Shown in pieces: positions 25,540-37,400 of a stretch of DNA of 64,000 bases. Positions within the stretch are counted from its first letter, which is position 1. Every line of letters begins with the position of its first letter. Source of the DNA: Castanea sativa (lineage: Eukaryota > Streptophyta > Magnoliopsida > Fagales > Fagaceae); contig NC_134015.1 of NCBI RefSeq assembly GCF_040712315.1, positions 59,473,964 through 59,537,963 on the forward strand. Direction: 5' to 3'. Made by a program: the position numbers and the translations under genes. The notes beneath the pieces are model-generated. The model saw only the letters and a program-made list of their open reading frames with translations, was not told the origin of the DNA and ran no database searches.

Positions 25540-27797
25540 TCTGATTGATTGATTGATTTCATATATATATATATATCCTTTGATTGATAGAAAGAAATAT
25601 TTTATATATAATACGATTTGTTTTGGCCTCATGGGCTTTTTATATGTTACAAAAATGACACATCAACCTTCTTTACTGTCCAATTCAAACAAAATAAGGA
25701 TTGCAATGCTGACCCTCCCTGCGTACGATAGAAAAAATTTCACAAAAATTTCACGGTGCATGATAATTGATAACAAGTTTGCAGTATTTTCACATGATCA
25801 CAAATATTTTAGTAATTTCTCAAGTAAAGGTCCTATTAGCCAATGCTGCAAAAGCAGGTAATAATAATAATAAGCATTAAATTATGTATCATTTTATTTT
25901 TTTAAATAATTAATTATGAGTTATAATGTATATTGTTTAAAATTGAAGACATACTTAACAATCATTCATTGCTTTGCATGTATTAATTCATTTTGATTTG
26001 TTATACTTTTCTTGATATTTGTTTATTTTTTGACTTTATATATATATATATATATAAACAAAATTAGTTACAAAATTGATTATAGCATGAGACTATAACT
26101 TTATTAAAAATAAATAAATATTACTATTTATTTTTTTGAAAAATAAGTTGGGTAAAAGTATTATTGTAACTTTAAAAAATAAAATAAAATAAAATATTGT
26201 ACATTGAATCATAAGTTAATAGTTGCCTTAATAACACATGTTAAGGAATATTATAAGTTCAATTATATGAGTTATAATGTGTTGAAAATTACTCTTGTCA
26301 AAATCAATGTGATTGTTTTTTTTTTTTTTTCTTTCCTAATATTTGTGATTTTGTGTATAGTTTGACTTTATTCTCTTAAATGAAAAAAAAAAAGAATTTA
26401 TTTATTTAGTAGAGTATTAAATTTACCTGAACATGAGCCTATATGAGACCAATTAACAAATTGTTTACTTTTAACAAGTGCCCTAATCGGCTAACCCACA
26501 AGTTATGGTGCATTTAATACTATAGTAAAAATAAACTCTAATTCCTACTAAAATATTGTCTAAAAAATAGAGTCACTTTTCTATTAACTTTTAAATTACT
26601 TTATCCACTTATAAATTAGATTTTCAAAATAAAAATTATATATAATAAATAAAGACAGTTTTTTTTTTGGCTATAAAATAGGACCACTAAGCCCAATGTT
26701 TTGACTTTTTTTTTTCTTCTCATTTTTCCCCTCTATCAAGACTTAAACATTTCTCTCTTTTTTTTTTCCTTCTAAATTTTAGTCTCATTTTTTTTTTTTC
26801 AGATCTCTTCTTCTTTATTTTTGAATTCATAAAAAAAAAAATGTGATTTTTAATGTACTCTTTATTCTTCTTTTTAATGATTTATTTATGTTGGTGTTTG
26901 AATTGTTTTCTCTTTATATCTGATTATACTGTTTTTTTTTTCATTTTAATGAAGGTATTTTCTTTGTCCAAAATAAAAATCACCATGTGTGTGTGTGGTT
27001 TAATCAGATAGGAGAGAGAAATGTCTCAAATTGAAAAAAAAAAATTATGACATAAAAAAAAAAAAAAACCTCGTTACAAGCATGAAGCACAGTGACCGAG
27101 TGACGAGACTAGTATGCTTATTAAAGATGTGAAACTTTTGGGAGCTTTCCTTTTCGAAATAGAGATAAAATTTAGTCACGGTTACTCTCATTCCTAACCG
27201 TACATAAGGACTTCAAAAAAAAAAAAAGTTTGGTCATTACTGATTGATCGGGGATGAACTATAAGCATAGGTGAGGTGGGCATTGAATTACGGTCAATTC
27301 GTGCTTAGAACGCCTATGAAGTATGAATAGAAACGGTGGTTGAAACTTGAATATCACAATTCACAACCTATTTGGAGGAGAGATTGAAGAGCGGGAGGGA
27401 TGAAATTCGTCTGAAACTCGTTAGTTGTAGGTCCCAATTCAAAAAACTGATATAAAAAAAAAAAAAAGTTGATCCGAGACCCTGAGGTATAATTTTTAAT
27501 AATAATAATATAAAATAATATATATAGAATAACAATTTCCTCGTTATTATGGTACACTTGCTATTTGCAGGCTACGTACACAGTATTAAAGACACCATTT
27601 CATAATTTTAACTTAAATAGTAAACCATTCAAACGGCGTGTATTTATTTATTTATTTTTCTGAATTAAAAAGGGAATTTTTATGCCACGTAACAGTAATG
27701 AGTAATATCACGTGTATCATACGAACTTTGTTAGGGTTATCGCTCAAACCGCTCTTCTATGGATGCAGAACGAAGACTCTTACTATCAAGCCACACT
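25540..27797. other. Intergenic, AT-rich, no gene recognised
   Basis: Short (TA)n runs occur at about 25562-25576 and 26038-26056, plus an (AAT)n-like run near 25860 and many A/T homopolymers. No protein-like frame. Confidence 0.5.
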
Positions 27798-28479
27798 TGT
27801 GGGGAGTAAAAGGACCTAAGTGGGCATATGGGCCTTTGGGCTGTAACATGGAGGGCCGACCTGCTCCAGGATTAAACTCTATGAATTGGCCCATACGCCG
27901 ATGGTCCGAGGATGCAGCCGAGGGAGAGTTTCACCTCGGACAGATCCTAGAGATCTCAAGATTTCATTATAAAGGTCAAGGTACAACTCTGGAAAGACTA
28001 GTGGTTAAAAGGGGACATCCTGAATCTTCTAGATGCACTAGTATTAAAGAAAATATCAAGGGTAAATGCTGCCACCTTCGCATTAAAGGCTCTGCACCTA
28101 CTTCCCTGGCCGCATTAATGGGGAGGTGACCCCTGAATAGTGAGGTGGAAACTTCTAGTCACTGTTCAAAAAGTATCAAGGAAGGAAGTATAAAAGGGGG
28201 CGGTAGCTAAGAAAAAAAGAAAGGAAAAAGAAAAAGAAAATTGTAATCTTTAAGGAAGAAAGAGAAATAATAAAGAAGTAGTCCTCGGCTGGAGTCCGAG
28301 GAGATTCATTGCAATTATTGTTCGTTATTTACCTGTTTTTGTTTATAAAATCCTGTTATCGAACTCCCAGTACTTCTAACCTAGGTTTTAAGCCCACACT
28401 CTACAAATTTTATTGTTTAAGTCTCATTGGGCCTGAGCCCGTGATTGTCTTTGGGTCCAGGTGCAATTATGCACTTACA
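27798..28479 (+). mobile_element. Solo LTR related to the Ty3/gypsy element at 39.2-42.6 kb
   Basis: It starts TGTGGGGAGTAAAAGGACC and ends TGCAATTATGCACTTACA. It shares landmarks with the intact 5' LTR at 41780-42556: TGTGGGG(A/G)GTAAAA at the start, GGCCGCATTAATGGGG(A), CCTCGGCT...TCCGAGGA and CTCATTGGGCC near the end. Flanks are ACACT (27793-27797) and ACACC (28480-28484), a 4/5 target-site duplication. TATA-like AGTATAAAAGG lies near 28190. The 163-codon frame across its left half is not a gene. Confidence 0.82.
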
Positions 28480-30140
28480 ACACCTCTGTGTGGTAAAGGG
28501 CACGAATCAAAGTTTGCAATAACATTATAGCAAATATGTGACAAGATTAGCTGTAATTATAAGTTTCACATTATACAAAATTTTTTTTTTTTGGGTTTTC
28601 ACATGTGTATAGTCTAATTTACACACATCTTGACTAATTTCCGTTCGTGGTAGCCTGGTAGGAGCTTCTTGTTGGTAACAAGGTGTTGTAGCTGCTAGGA
28701 CCCAAACTGGAAAGCAAATCCAATCGAACTCGAACCCCAATGCCTTCCTTAGTGATGAACAAACTACTAGGCCACGCTTGGTGGTTACATCATTCAATAT
28801 TGTATAAATTTGTTTACAGATATTAGTATCTTACATGTAAACCAAGAATTTTCAAATATATAAGAATAATAATAATAAAACAGAAAAAAAGCTAGTAGAC
28901 AGAGAGAGAAAAAGAGGGTGAGGGGCAGGAAGACAGAGCAGGCCAGCTCAAAATTGAGTAAGTAATATTAAATCCCAACACATTGGTGAATGAGCAAGGA
29001 TCCAAAGTCCAAACTCTAGTTCACCTCACCTTATTTCAACTCTAGGATATATATATATATATATTCGAAACTGACAGAGCTGGAGAGAGTCGTTGCAGAT
29101 ATATGAAACATAATTCATACAGAGTTAGTTTCAACAGACCAATAATTCTCTCTGTCTCTGTCTCTGTCTCTGTGATTGTGTGTGTATTTCCCCGTCCTTT
29201 CTTTTTCTCCGGCCAAACTATCAATCAAACAAACAAACAGACAAACTCTAAGCTGTTCCCACATCACTTATTCACTCGGGTTTTGACTTTTTTCACAGAG
29301 ACAGAGAGAGAGAGAGAGAGAGCTGTATGTAACTCAGGTTCTCCAACAACAAGTTTGGACTTTTGTTAGATAAGGAGAGGGACAAGGCCTCAAAACGAAA
29401 AGGGTTTCTCGGCTTATGGTGTTTGGCGCGGAGGAAAAGGACTTTCCCGGATATTGAATGATAGGAAAAAATAAAAACTAAAAAAAAGAAAGAAAAAAGA
29501 CAAGGGGTAAATGCACAGAAAAGAGGTGAGTTCAAATTTTGGAAAGTGAGAGATATTGATACGATTTGATATTGGTGAGAAATTAAATGCAAAAACTGAG
29601 GCTTTTAATTAGAGAGCCTTTCATTTTGTTGCTCTCTCTCTCTCTCTCTCTCTCTCTCTACATCTCTCTATATATGAAATAGTATTTATTGCAGAAAGAG
29701 AGAGAGAGACCTCTCCCCACCTCAGTTGACCTTTTTAGTTTTTAGACCTTTTCTAAATTATAAAAGAACAAAAGAAAATACTACTCCCAAGTATATTTAT
29801 TCTTTTCTTTTTGCTACTTAACAATAACACCCCCACCACCACTTCCACCTCCACCTCTACCATCACCACCACCCTTCTCTATTTTTTGCTTTCTTTTACT
29901 CTTTCTTCTTCAAATACTCGCCGGGTTTGCCTTTGATATTGATTCTCTTTTATTTCTATCTCTTATTCTTTCTTTTTTCTGTTCTTTCTACCAACCAAAC
30001 TTGTCTCTTTTTCTCTCTCTACCAACAAAAGAGTACTCTTTTGTTGGTGTTTTAAGGATTTTTTGAACGGTTAGATTTTTGGGTGCAGTGAGACTTCGTG
30101 GATATTGTCTGTTGTGAAGTGAGAAACAGAAAGGGCTTAC
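28480..30140. promoter_or_regulatory. Upstream region of the gar2-related gene, microsatellite-rich
   Basis: No coding gene is seen. From left to right: AT-rich sequence; (AT)n at 29047-29063; (TCTCTG)n near 29148-29173; (GA)n near 29300-29322; a (CT)n run near 29632-29659 followed by CTATATATG; (GA)n near 29696-29709; then a pyrimidine-rich leader with CCACCACC-type words at 29830-29875. The pyrimidine-rich stretch and the donor at 30168 suggest transcription of the downstream gene starts between about 29650 and 30050. Confidence 0.45.
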
Positions 30141-31562
30141 ATGTTCCATATAGAGCTGATCATAAAGGTATTACATTTACTTTATAAAACAACTTCTTTC
30201 TTCTTTTTGTTTGATCTTTACGTTTTTTACTCTTTTGGGTCTTTGAGTTTGTTGGGATCCGATTCAGATCTCTGAAATTCTATAGTTTTGGTTTTTTTAC
30301 AGTGAAACCCATCTGGGATTTTTCTCAGTTGGCGTTTTGGATTTCTATTCTTGGTGGTGTTTTTTTTTTTTTTTTTAATTGCAATGAATTAGATCTAGTC
30401 AGAGCTATCAGACAAAAAGACGGTGGGAATTTCGTGGAGCTAGTGTCATACTCCTTTTCATAGATAATCCTTTAGTATTAAAAAAATAAGAATTGGGTTA
30501 TGATTTTGCTGTTGAAAGTTTACAGAAGCTTTCTAAAAGTCTTTAACTTTTCCTTGTCTTTTAGTATATTGAAAACGGGCTCTAGATTCCACACAATCAG
30601 CCGAAAGTTACTTAGTTATTTTATTTTATTTTTGGTAAATTTCTTGAATAGGAACAAAGTTAGCCAATAGTTTCTTTTTTCCCTGTGCCATGGAATCATT
30701 TAATTGTTCTATTACTGTTAACACTTAATATATTGGAAACGTGTTTGTTTCTGTGGAGAATTTGTTTGTTACAGTTCATTGGATGCAGTACATTAGGTTC
30801 CTTATACATCAATAAAACACAAAAATAACATTAAACCAATATTACTTGCGTGCCTATTGTACTCACCTAAGGAACTGTACTTTACCCATTTTTTAGCCAA
30901 TCCAGAATCATCAATTAGCATTGCTTTGCGCTTAATTTAATTTAATAGTGTTTCAATGTTATTTTTGTTGAAAACTTAGCAAGTTGCATCTGTCTTTTTT
31001 GTGTTTAGTTATTATCATGGCTGCTCAGCTGAGTATTGGCTATTAATAGACATATACTTTAATTATCACAAAAGCAATGATAGGGACCTATGCTTTCTCT
31101 TTTTTGTTAAAGATTAGGTATAGTTTTGGTGGGTGGTTATGTCCAGCATCATGGAACTTTGCACTTCAATATTGTGATCGTAACAAGTTGTAGGAGCATG
31201 ATGTTTTCATTGCTGTTCTCCTTTTGACCCTTGTTTTACATTCTTGGTTCTGTCCAGTTGTATCATTTGGATTTGCACTATTTTTTTTTTTTCAGTTTGT
31301 GAGACCATTAAATTTGTTTATTTAGAATGTATGAAAATAATATTTGGTAATGCTTTTTTTTCATTGCAGACAGCAATTGAGGTCTAATTGTTTCTCTTTT
31401 TGAACTTGAACATCTTATTGCTCATTTGATTTCTCTATTGCTAAGTTTTTATGTATTTATTTATTTTTTAAAATAAGGTTATTTAATATTACTTTCCTAC
31501 ATTGTCTTGCGTTTGATGAGCAGGTTCACTTAAGTTTCTTGCACCTACCAGAATTGTTGTAA
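30141..31562 (+). promoter_or_regulatory. Candidate 21-codon uORF split by a 5' UTR intron
   Basis: ATG at 30141 gives nine codons (MFHIELIIK) up to a donor at 30168 (AAG|GTATTA). Joined to the acceptor at 31523 (GAGCAG|GTTCAC), the frame continues VHLSFLHLPELL and stops at 31560-31562, 62 nt upstream of the main ATG. Both parts are in frame across the intron. An alternative acceptor near 31370 (TTGCAG|ACAGCA) would give a shorter peptide ending IEV. The splice sites look good, but the transcript is inferred and peptide conservation is untested. Confidence 0.45.
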
Positions 31563-31614
31563 GCTTCTAATATCAAACACAGTTACTCTGGAAATTTCTC
31601 TCCTCTCCCAGTTC

Positions 31615-31620
31615 ATGTAA
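31615..31620 (+). promoter_or_regulatory. AUGUAA minimal start-stop uORF
   Basis: ATGTAA occurs three bases before the proposed main start (GTTCATGTAAACCATGAAAC). AUGUAA elements in Arabidopsis leaders such as NIP5;1 stall ribosomes in a boron-dependent way and trigger mRNA decay. Here that role is inference. Confidence 0.5.
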
Positions 31621-31623
31621 ACC

Positions 31624-34600
31624 ATGAAACTTGGTAAGAACACAATCTTCCTCTTCTTCAATTCTGTTCTTTTGTGTAACTCATGCATCTGGAATTTTCT
31701 TTTTTCCCCCCCTCATCCTTACAGCTTGCAGCTCTTATATAAGTTTGTCTCCGCCTCATGGGTGGCTTGGACAAGTTTAATATGTGACAATATGATGTTG
31801 GATAGAATAATAATAATAATAACAACTTTCTATTTTCTAGAATAGGGCTTTATTTACTTATTTTAGAATTTTTGTGAGTATTTTAATCAAGATTGGGTAC
31901 TTATATGGTAAAGTATGAATTAGGATCTGTTTAAGAATAACATTTTTGGTGAATTTTCATATTTTCAGCCTAAATTTGTGCCTAACACGAATTTGGGTTT
32001 TCTAAGGGCCTCCTAGCCACCCTAAGACTTCTTTACTATAAGTTAGTAGTAGACTAGTAATACCTTCATATAAGTTATTTCTTATTCTTTTTTCTGGTGG
32101 ATTCTGGAGTCTTTTGTGAATTCAAGGAACCTTGATAAATTATATTCTTAAATTTATCTCCTTTGATGAATAGAGTATTCACTTGGGAATTTGACTTCTC
32201 AGAGGTACTTGTATTCCATGCTCTCTTTATTGAATTTAGCGGTGAATATTTCTTGACATGGCTGTAAAGTTAACAACTATGTCGTGTATAGTCGCTTTTG
32301 GTCATCCTTTTCTATTACTAATACCTCATATGTCAGAGGATGAGTGATTATAACTTATGGTTTGGCTGAGAACTTGCAGGCTTACTGTTCTATCCTAAGT
32401 TAATTGTGTCTTTAAATGTTCTATCAATTAAATTTTCAAGCTCTAAATTGTCACTGGATTTATTTTCTATGCACTCAAATTCCTCAATATGATACAGGAC
32501 CTGAATGATGTGTATATGACTATATTTATGTTCCTGGTTTCAGTATTCACTGGCATTCCACATTTTAATGTACTTGCAGATAGTGAACCAGTGTTTTGCC
32601 ATTCGGCTCTTGGTCATAAGCCTGATTCTAAGCCTTTCGAATACAATGACAATGCTATACACACTGCTATGAAGTCAGGAAACCTGATAATGAAGGAAAA
32701 TCAAAAGAGGATCTCATGTGACTTAAAGGGCACTGAGAGGGGTACTGGGGGATTACCATATGACTTAGATGACAGCCATGGTTGGACTGCAACAAACTTT
32801 GATTGCTCCCTGAGCATGGATGGTTTAAAAATTGAAAACCAAGACGAGGTCAGAGATTTTGTTGCATCACCTATTCATTCTTCCAGAGAAACAGGACCAT
32901 TTGACAAGGACTCGGATGTTGTTATGGACAAAAGCATTATGGAATGTGGACTGCCAGAGTTGACAGTTTGCTACAAAGAGAGTAATTACCATGTTGTGAA
33001 AGACATCTGCATTGATGAAGGAGTGCCTTCCCAGGAGAAGATCCTGTTTGAGAGTGGTACAGATGAGAAAACTCTTTGCATCTTTCTGCCTGCTGTGAAG
33101 GATCAAAACAAAGAACTGGTGAAAGAAAAAGAAGATATTGATACATCCATTCCAGATGCTTTGAAGTTTTCAGCAGAAAATGATTCTAATAAGGATTCAG
33201 CTAATCAATGTGATCCCAAGGATTTGATGACGACAGGGGAAGACTCCCCTGTTACTATTGCGAATGATGTCTCCAAAGAGATGTTTTTGCCTGGAGAGAA
33301 GCTTCCAGTTGTAGATATGGGCACATATACTTCCCACTACAAGTCTTCGAACAATGATGAAGTTGAACAACAGCCCTTCCAGGTATTCATCTCTTAGCCA
33401 AAGTTTTTGTGTAATATGCCAAAACAACTGGTAATAATAGCTGATTTACACCTTTGTTAAGATCCACTATCTTGGAAGTTTTTATCATCTTATCATGGTA
33501 GTGGACAAAGCTTCCTTTCAGTGGAAAATTATTTCATTGACAGGGATTCTGGCACACAACTACTTGCATGAGATTCGGGGCATAAAATAGGTCTCATTGT
33601 TGCATAATATTTCAATCCATACTATGAACCTTTTCTCTTAAAATAATAATAAAATCGTTTAATGATGTGAAGGTGGCAATCTTTCAGTCTCCAACAATGA
33701 CAACATAAATTGTTCATATTAGTGGTCATATTGTGGGATAGACAGGCACTAGAAGTTGGAACTTACAGTTTGTTGTTGGGTAAAATATTGTTTACGCTTG
33801 AGAGAGGTTGGCATTTCAAAGTCCAATGCTGATTGTAATGGTTTAAATGTAGGTTTCTGGTGAAGAAGCAATCTTGGCGAACCATGTTTTGATTTCTGCC
33901 ACAGAAGAATCAAACAATAGTAGCGAGGATTCAATATTGGCAAACTCAACTTTGGTTTCTGCTAGTGAAGAATCAAACAATAGCAGGGGGGATTCAATGT
34001 TGGCAAGCACAACTTTGGTTTCTGCAGTGGAAGAATTAAACAATAGCAGTGGGGATCAAATGTTGGCAGCAGAAGAATCAAACAATGACAATGGGGATGC
34101 AGTGTCATCAAGCCCTACTAAGGTTTCTGCAGCAGAAGAAACAAACGGTAGCAGTCTCTCCAATGAGTTATATTACAATAGTAAGGTTGAAAGTGGGAGC
34201 ATCACTTTTGATTTTGACTCTTTAGCACCTGCAGTTAGTGGAAGAAAGTTGAGTCCTGAAAATGGTGACAATGGTCTTGAAACAAAAAAGATGTCAGAGC
34301 TTGAAAATGGAATTTCTGATACTCAGACAGTTTCAAGGCAACTTCAACATGGTCAGGGAGAGGTAAGTTTTTCTGCGGCCGGTCAGGGAGAGGAAAGTTT
34401 CTCTGCAGTAGGTACTTTATCAAGTCTTATAAACTTCTCTGGGCCAGTCACTAATTCTGGCAGCATCTCTCTTCGATCAGATAGCAGCACAACCAGCACT
34501 CGTTCCTTTGCCTTTCCTGTGTAATTAACTTTATACTCCTTACCTCTGGTTATTTATTGTCTCTATATATCCAACTCCATAACACCTTGTATTTGCTTAT

Positions 34601-34720
34601 CGTGCCTACAGATTACAGTCGGAATGGAATAGTAGTCCAGTTAGAATGGCAAAAGCTGACCAGAGGTGCTTCCGAAAGCATAGAGGTTGGAAGCAGGGCC
34701 TTCTTTGCTGTAGATTCTAA
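31624..34720 (+). CDS. 18S pre-ribosomal assembly protein gar2-related (At2g03810-like)
   Basis: Coding exons: 31624-31633 (ATGAAACTTG, donor GTAAGA), 32580-33382, 33853-34520, 34612-34720; sum 1590 nt, 529 aa. Phases agree at every junction. The protein is acidic, rich in Ser, Asn, Asp and Glu, without membrane segments or a recognised enzyme domain. Residues 279-355 hold a 21-residue tandem repeat (LAN.TLVSA.EESNNS type): three full units and a short one at 33874-34104. The C-terminus is basic and compact (RMAKADQRCFRKHRGWKQ, then GLLCCRF), which I recognise as the conserved tail of the plant family annotated as gar2-related. That name does not establish a nucleolar role. The start is chosen because the tiny first exon supplies the G that completes GAT (Asp4) with the CAG|AT acceptor. 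A longer frame opening at 32489 in the intron is less likely. Leader elements upstream may control translation. Confidence 0.8.
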
Positions 34721-35714
34721 ATGCTTCTTCTCTATCCATAGGTCTAGAATCTAATTTTATACATCATTCAAAATTTACCCTTTTCTAATTTTATAAATAT
34801 ATACATCCTCTTTCTAGCGTGGTGTGTATTGTGCAGTAGGTTCTTAGTGTCATGCTTTGAGTTTGGCCCCATTCAGCTGAGATGTAAGCAATGTCCTATA
34901 TTTTTTCATTATCTGAATCTAATTTTTCTCTGACGTAGTTAGTGTAACAAATTAAACTTTTAAGGTTTCAAATAGTTAATTGATGGAGTGCAATATAACT
35001 TTACCAGTTAGCCATAGACCTAGTCCTCCACGAAAAGTTTTCATCCGCATATTTTTTACCAATTTAAGGTGAATAGGGTACATTGTAACTATTGTTAGAC
35101 ATCCCTGCAGTAAAGTTCCTATCCATTGTTAACAATTCAATATGAAGCAAAGTTCCCTAAATCTTAAAGCGTTTAGAATCAAGCAACTTTTAATTTTATT
35201 TTTCTTTTCCTATCATTCTTTTGAACTTAACAGCAGCTCTAGACCCCAATTGGCATCCTTATCCTGTGTGATGGTATTTGTACTGGGATTCAATTATCCA
35301 CTCTTACCTAGTAAATAAAAACAGAAGCTCTATATGATAAGAAAGACATTTAAGGGTTAATTTTTTGTTTAATTCTTATTAATGCCTTCAACCTATATAA
35401 ATAGCCTAGAATGAAATAACCTATAAAATCTAATCCTAAAAAATAGGAACAAATGGTTATCTAAATACAGTTTGAGACTAAAGCAAAGATGAATACAATT
35501 TGAACTAATGCAAATCCTAATATGCAATTGGAGTATAATTTAAATTTCAAATTTCATCAATTTGAATTTATGAACTTTGTGCCTTGTGGGTCATAGAAAG
35601 CTCTAGGCTATGGAAAGTAGCTACTCCAAAGTTAATGCAAGAAGACTACTTGATTAAGGTAGGAGCTATTCCAAGAGGAAAGAAGATAGTTGAGGACAAT
35701 TGATAGGTGGAGAT
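34721..35714. other. 3' flank of the gar2-related gene; retroelement edge
   Basis: The first part is AT-rich and probably 3' UTR. From about 35580 the sequence looks like the 3' internal part of a copia-type element, ending in the purine tract-like GGTGGAGAT directly before the LTR at 35715. Confidence 0.45.
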
Positions 35715-36302
35715 TGTTAGGAAATTGCCTCAAATTCCAATTGTGACTTGAAAATTCAATTATGTTTTCTAGTTGAAGAAGGAAAAATTAATTTGGATTT
35801 CCTTGTTATAGAAGGAAAGACTATTCTTTGGTGTGGAAGGAAGTCTATTCCTTGTTAAAGAGGTAATGTATTCCTAGTTTAAGAGGAAATAGATTATTTG
35901 TTAAAGAGGTAATGCATTTATAGTCCAATAGGGAATAGCAAAAAAGTCTTATAAATAGACAATGCTACAAAGAATTTGATGACTTTGGCCCAAGGGTCCT
36001 CCTTATGTGGAAAGGGAAAATAGAGAGCAGCAACAAAGATTGCCGTAAAGCCAAGAGAGAGTTATGCGTGGAGAAGAAAATAAAAAGGAGAGAGCAAAGA
36101 AAAAAAAAGAGATTTTTTTTTTAGCTGTGAAATATACACAAGAATTGTTGTAATTGATTTGATAATAGTGAAATTATTTGGAGTTTGTCCCGTGATTTTT
36201 TCCCTTCAAGAGAAAAAGGTTTTCCACATAAATTTTGTGTTCTTATGTGTAATTGTTATTTTGAATTGCTAATATTCGTGATAATATTATTGGGACCCAA
36301 CA
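35715..36302 (+). mobile_element. Copia-type LTR followed by a primer-binding site
   Basis: The LTR runs from TGTTAGGAAATTGCC to GGGACCCAACA. It is preceded by GGTGGAGAT (polypurine-tract-like) and followed after two bases by TGGTATTAGAGC at 36305-36316, one base off the complement of the initiator tRNA-Met 3' end. A GA-rich transcribed stretch lies near 36020-36115. Having a PPT-like stretch before and a PBS after one LTR suggests two elements joined at a shared LTR. No target-site duplication was found. Confidence 0.65.
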
Positions 36303-36860
36303 AGTGGTATTAGAGCCCAAGGTGGTGTAGGGCAAAGGTTCCTTTCCCAGTTGGAGCTAGAACGGGGTGTGAATACTTGAAGCCCTTTCACAAATGGAGC
36401 AAGGTGGGGTCCCTTTCGCAATTGGAGTGAGGATGGTATATTACACCAAGCAAGCCCATAAAGCCCACACAAATGATCTTTGAAAATGCCCAACAAATGA
36501 GTATTATTGCCAATGGTGCTAGACAACGATGAGGTGCAAGGTTCTTATCGAGGATAAAAGAAGTGCAGGGTTGACATGTGAAGGCCCATGAATGATGCAC
36601 TAGTGAAAGAAAAAGCCCATTAGGCAAAAGGGAGCAAGTAGGACTTGTTCATGGCCTACAGAGAGGTCTTAAAGCCCACAGAGAGGCAAAGACTCACATG
36701 TGAGGGGGAGATTATTGGGTATACACGTGTAAGTGAAGTCTCACATTAAATAAAGATTAGAAAAATGAGTAATTAATGTAACATAATTAAGTACATATCC
36801 ATTTAGCTTAGGCATTTTGGGTTAAAATGTATTTTTATATGTTATATTAATCATGGTTTT
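36303..36860 (+). mobile_element. Short noncoding retroelement internal domain with polypurine tract
   Basis: After the PBS there are about 390 bp without coding content (GTGTAGGGCAAAGGTTCC and onward), then TGAGGGGGAGAT at 36701-36712 and TATTGGGTATACACG, which resembles a mutated LTR start (TGTTGGG). The next bases, CTCACATTAAATAAAG, are typical of such LTRs. The layout fits a TRIM-like or internally deleted element, but this LTR start does not match the LTR at 35715, so they are probably from different families. Confidence 0.5.
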
Positions 36861-37400
36861 TGTCTTTCCAACGTAAAGAAATTGTTCTAAGAAACAATGA
36901 TGCTCTTCAATTTAGGTAGATAAATCATCAATGCCTAAAACATGTTTTACTAATAAGTATGCCAATCTATTACCTTGCCTGCAAAAACTCAACTCAACAA
37001 TCAACGTAACCCATGGATGAAAGACATCATGCCATAGATTATTGGGGCCAAAGAGGAAGGGGAAGGAGTTTGCTCGCCTAATGCCTGAGAAATAATTAAA
37101 GAGTGACCTTCAATGACAAACTCTTGGATTCCCACATCTCTGGCAAATTGAAAACCAAAGCTTTAGCCTAAGACTCAACGTTAATCTTGAAAAATGGAGC
37201 CAAGGGAGGAATCCATTTGGCCTCAAACCTGAATATGAACTTGTTGGACTAATTTGCAGTCCCATTTCATCAAGGTAGTGAGAAGTGAGAACAGCATTGA
37301 AAGCAACCGTGACAACCATAGCAATTTAATTTGTCCCCCTCGCATTGTTCTATCATCACCAAATGCCACAAAAGATTGAGGAAATTCTGGAACTTCACAA
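36840..37400 (-). mobile_element. RNase H domain relic of a non-LTR retrotransposon (antisense)
   Basis: The minus strand encodes, in broken frames, EFVIEGHSLIISQALGEQ and SSLAPIIYGMMSFIH, then RQGNRLAYLLVKHVLGIDD and STWIEEHHCFLEQ. This is the pattern of the plant RVT_3 RNase H-like domain (conserved E in EG.S, and the GN..AH.LAKHA tail). At least one frameshift separates the blocks, and two stops interrupt the middle. It is a decayed piece without a reverse transcriptase alongside. Confidence 0.7.

Noticed and set aside
27638..28129. 163-codon open frame
   Set aside because: It lies largely within the LTR that aligns to noncoding LTR sequence at 41780-42556.
32489..32579. N-terminal extension of the gar2-related frame (MIQDLNDVYMTIF...)
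   Set aside because: It reads through an acceptor (TTGCAG) that pairs in phase with the ATGAAACTTG exon. The extension resembles intron translation, although an alternative first exon cannot be excluded.
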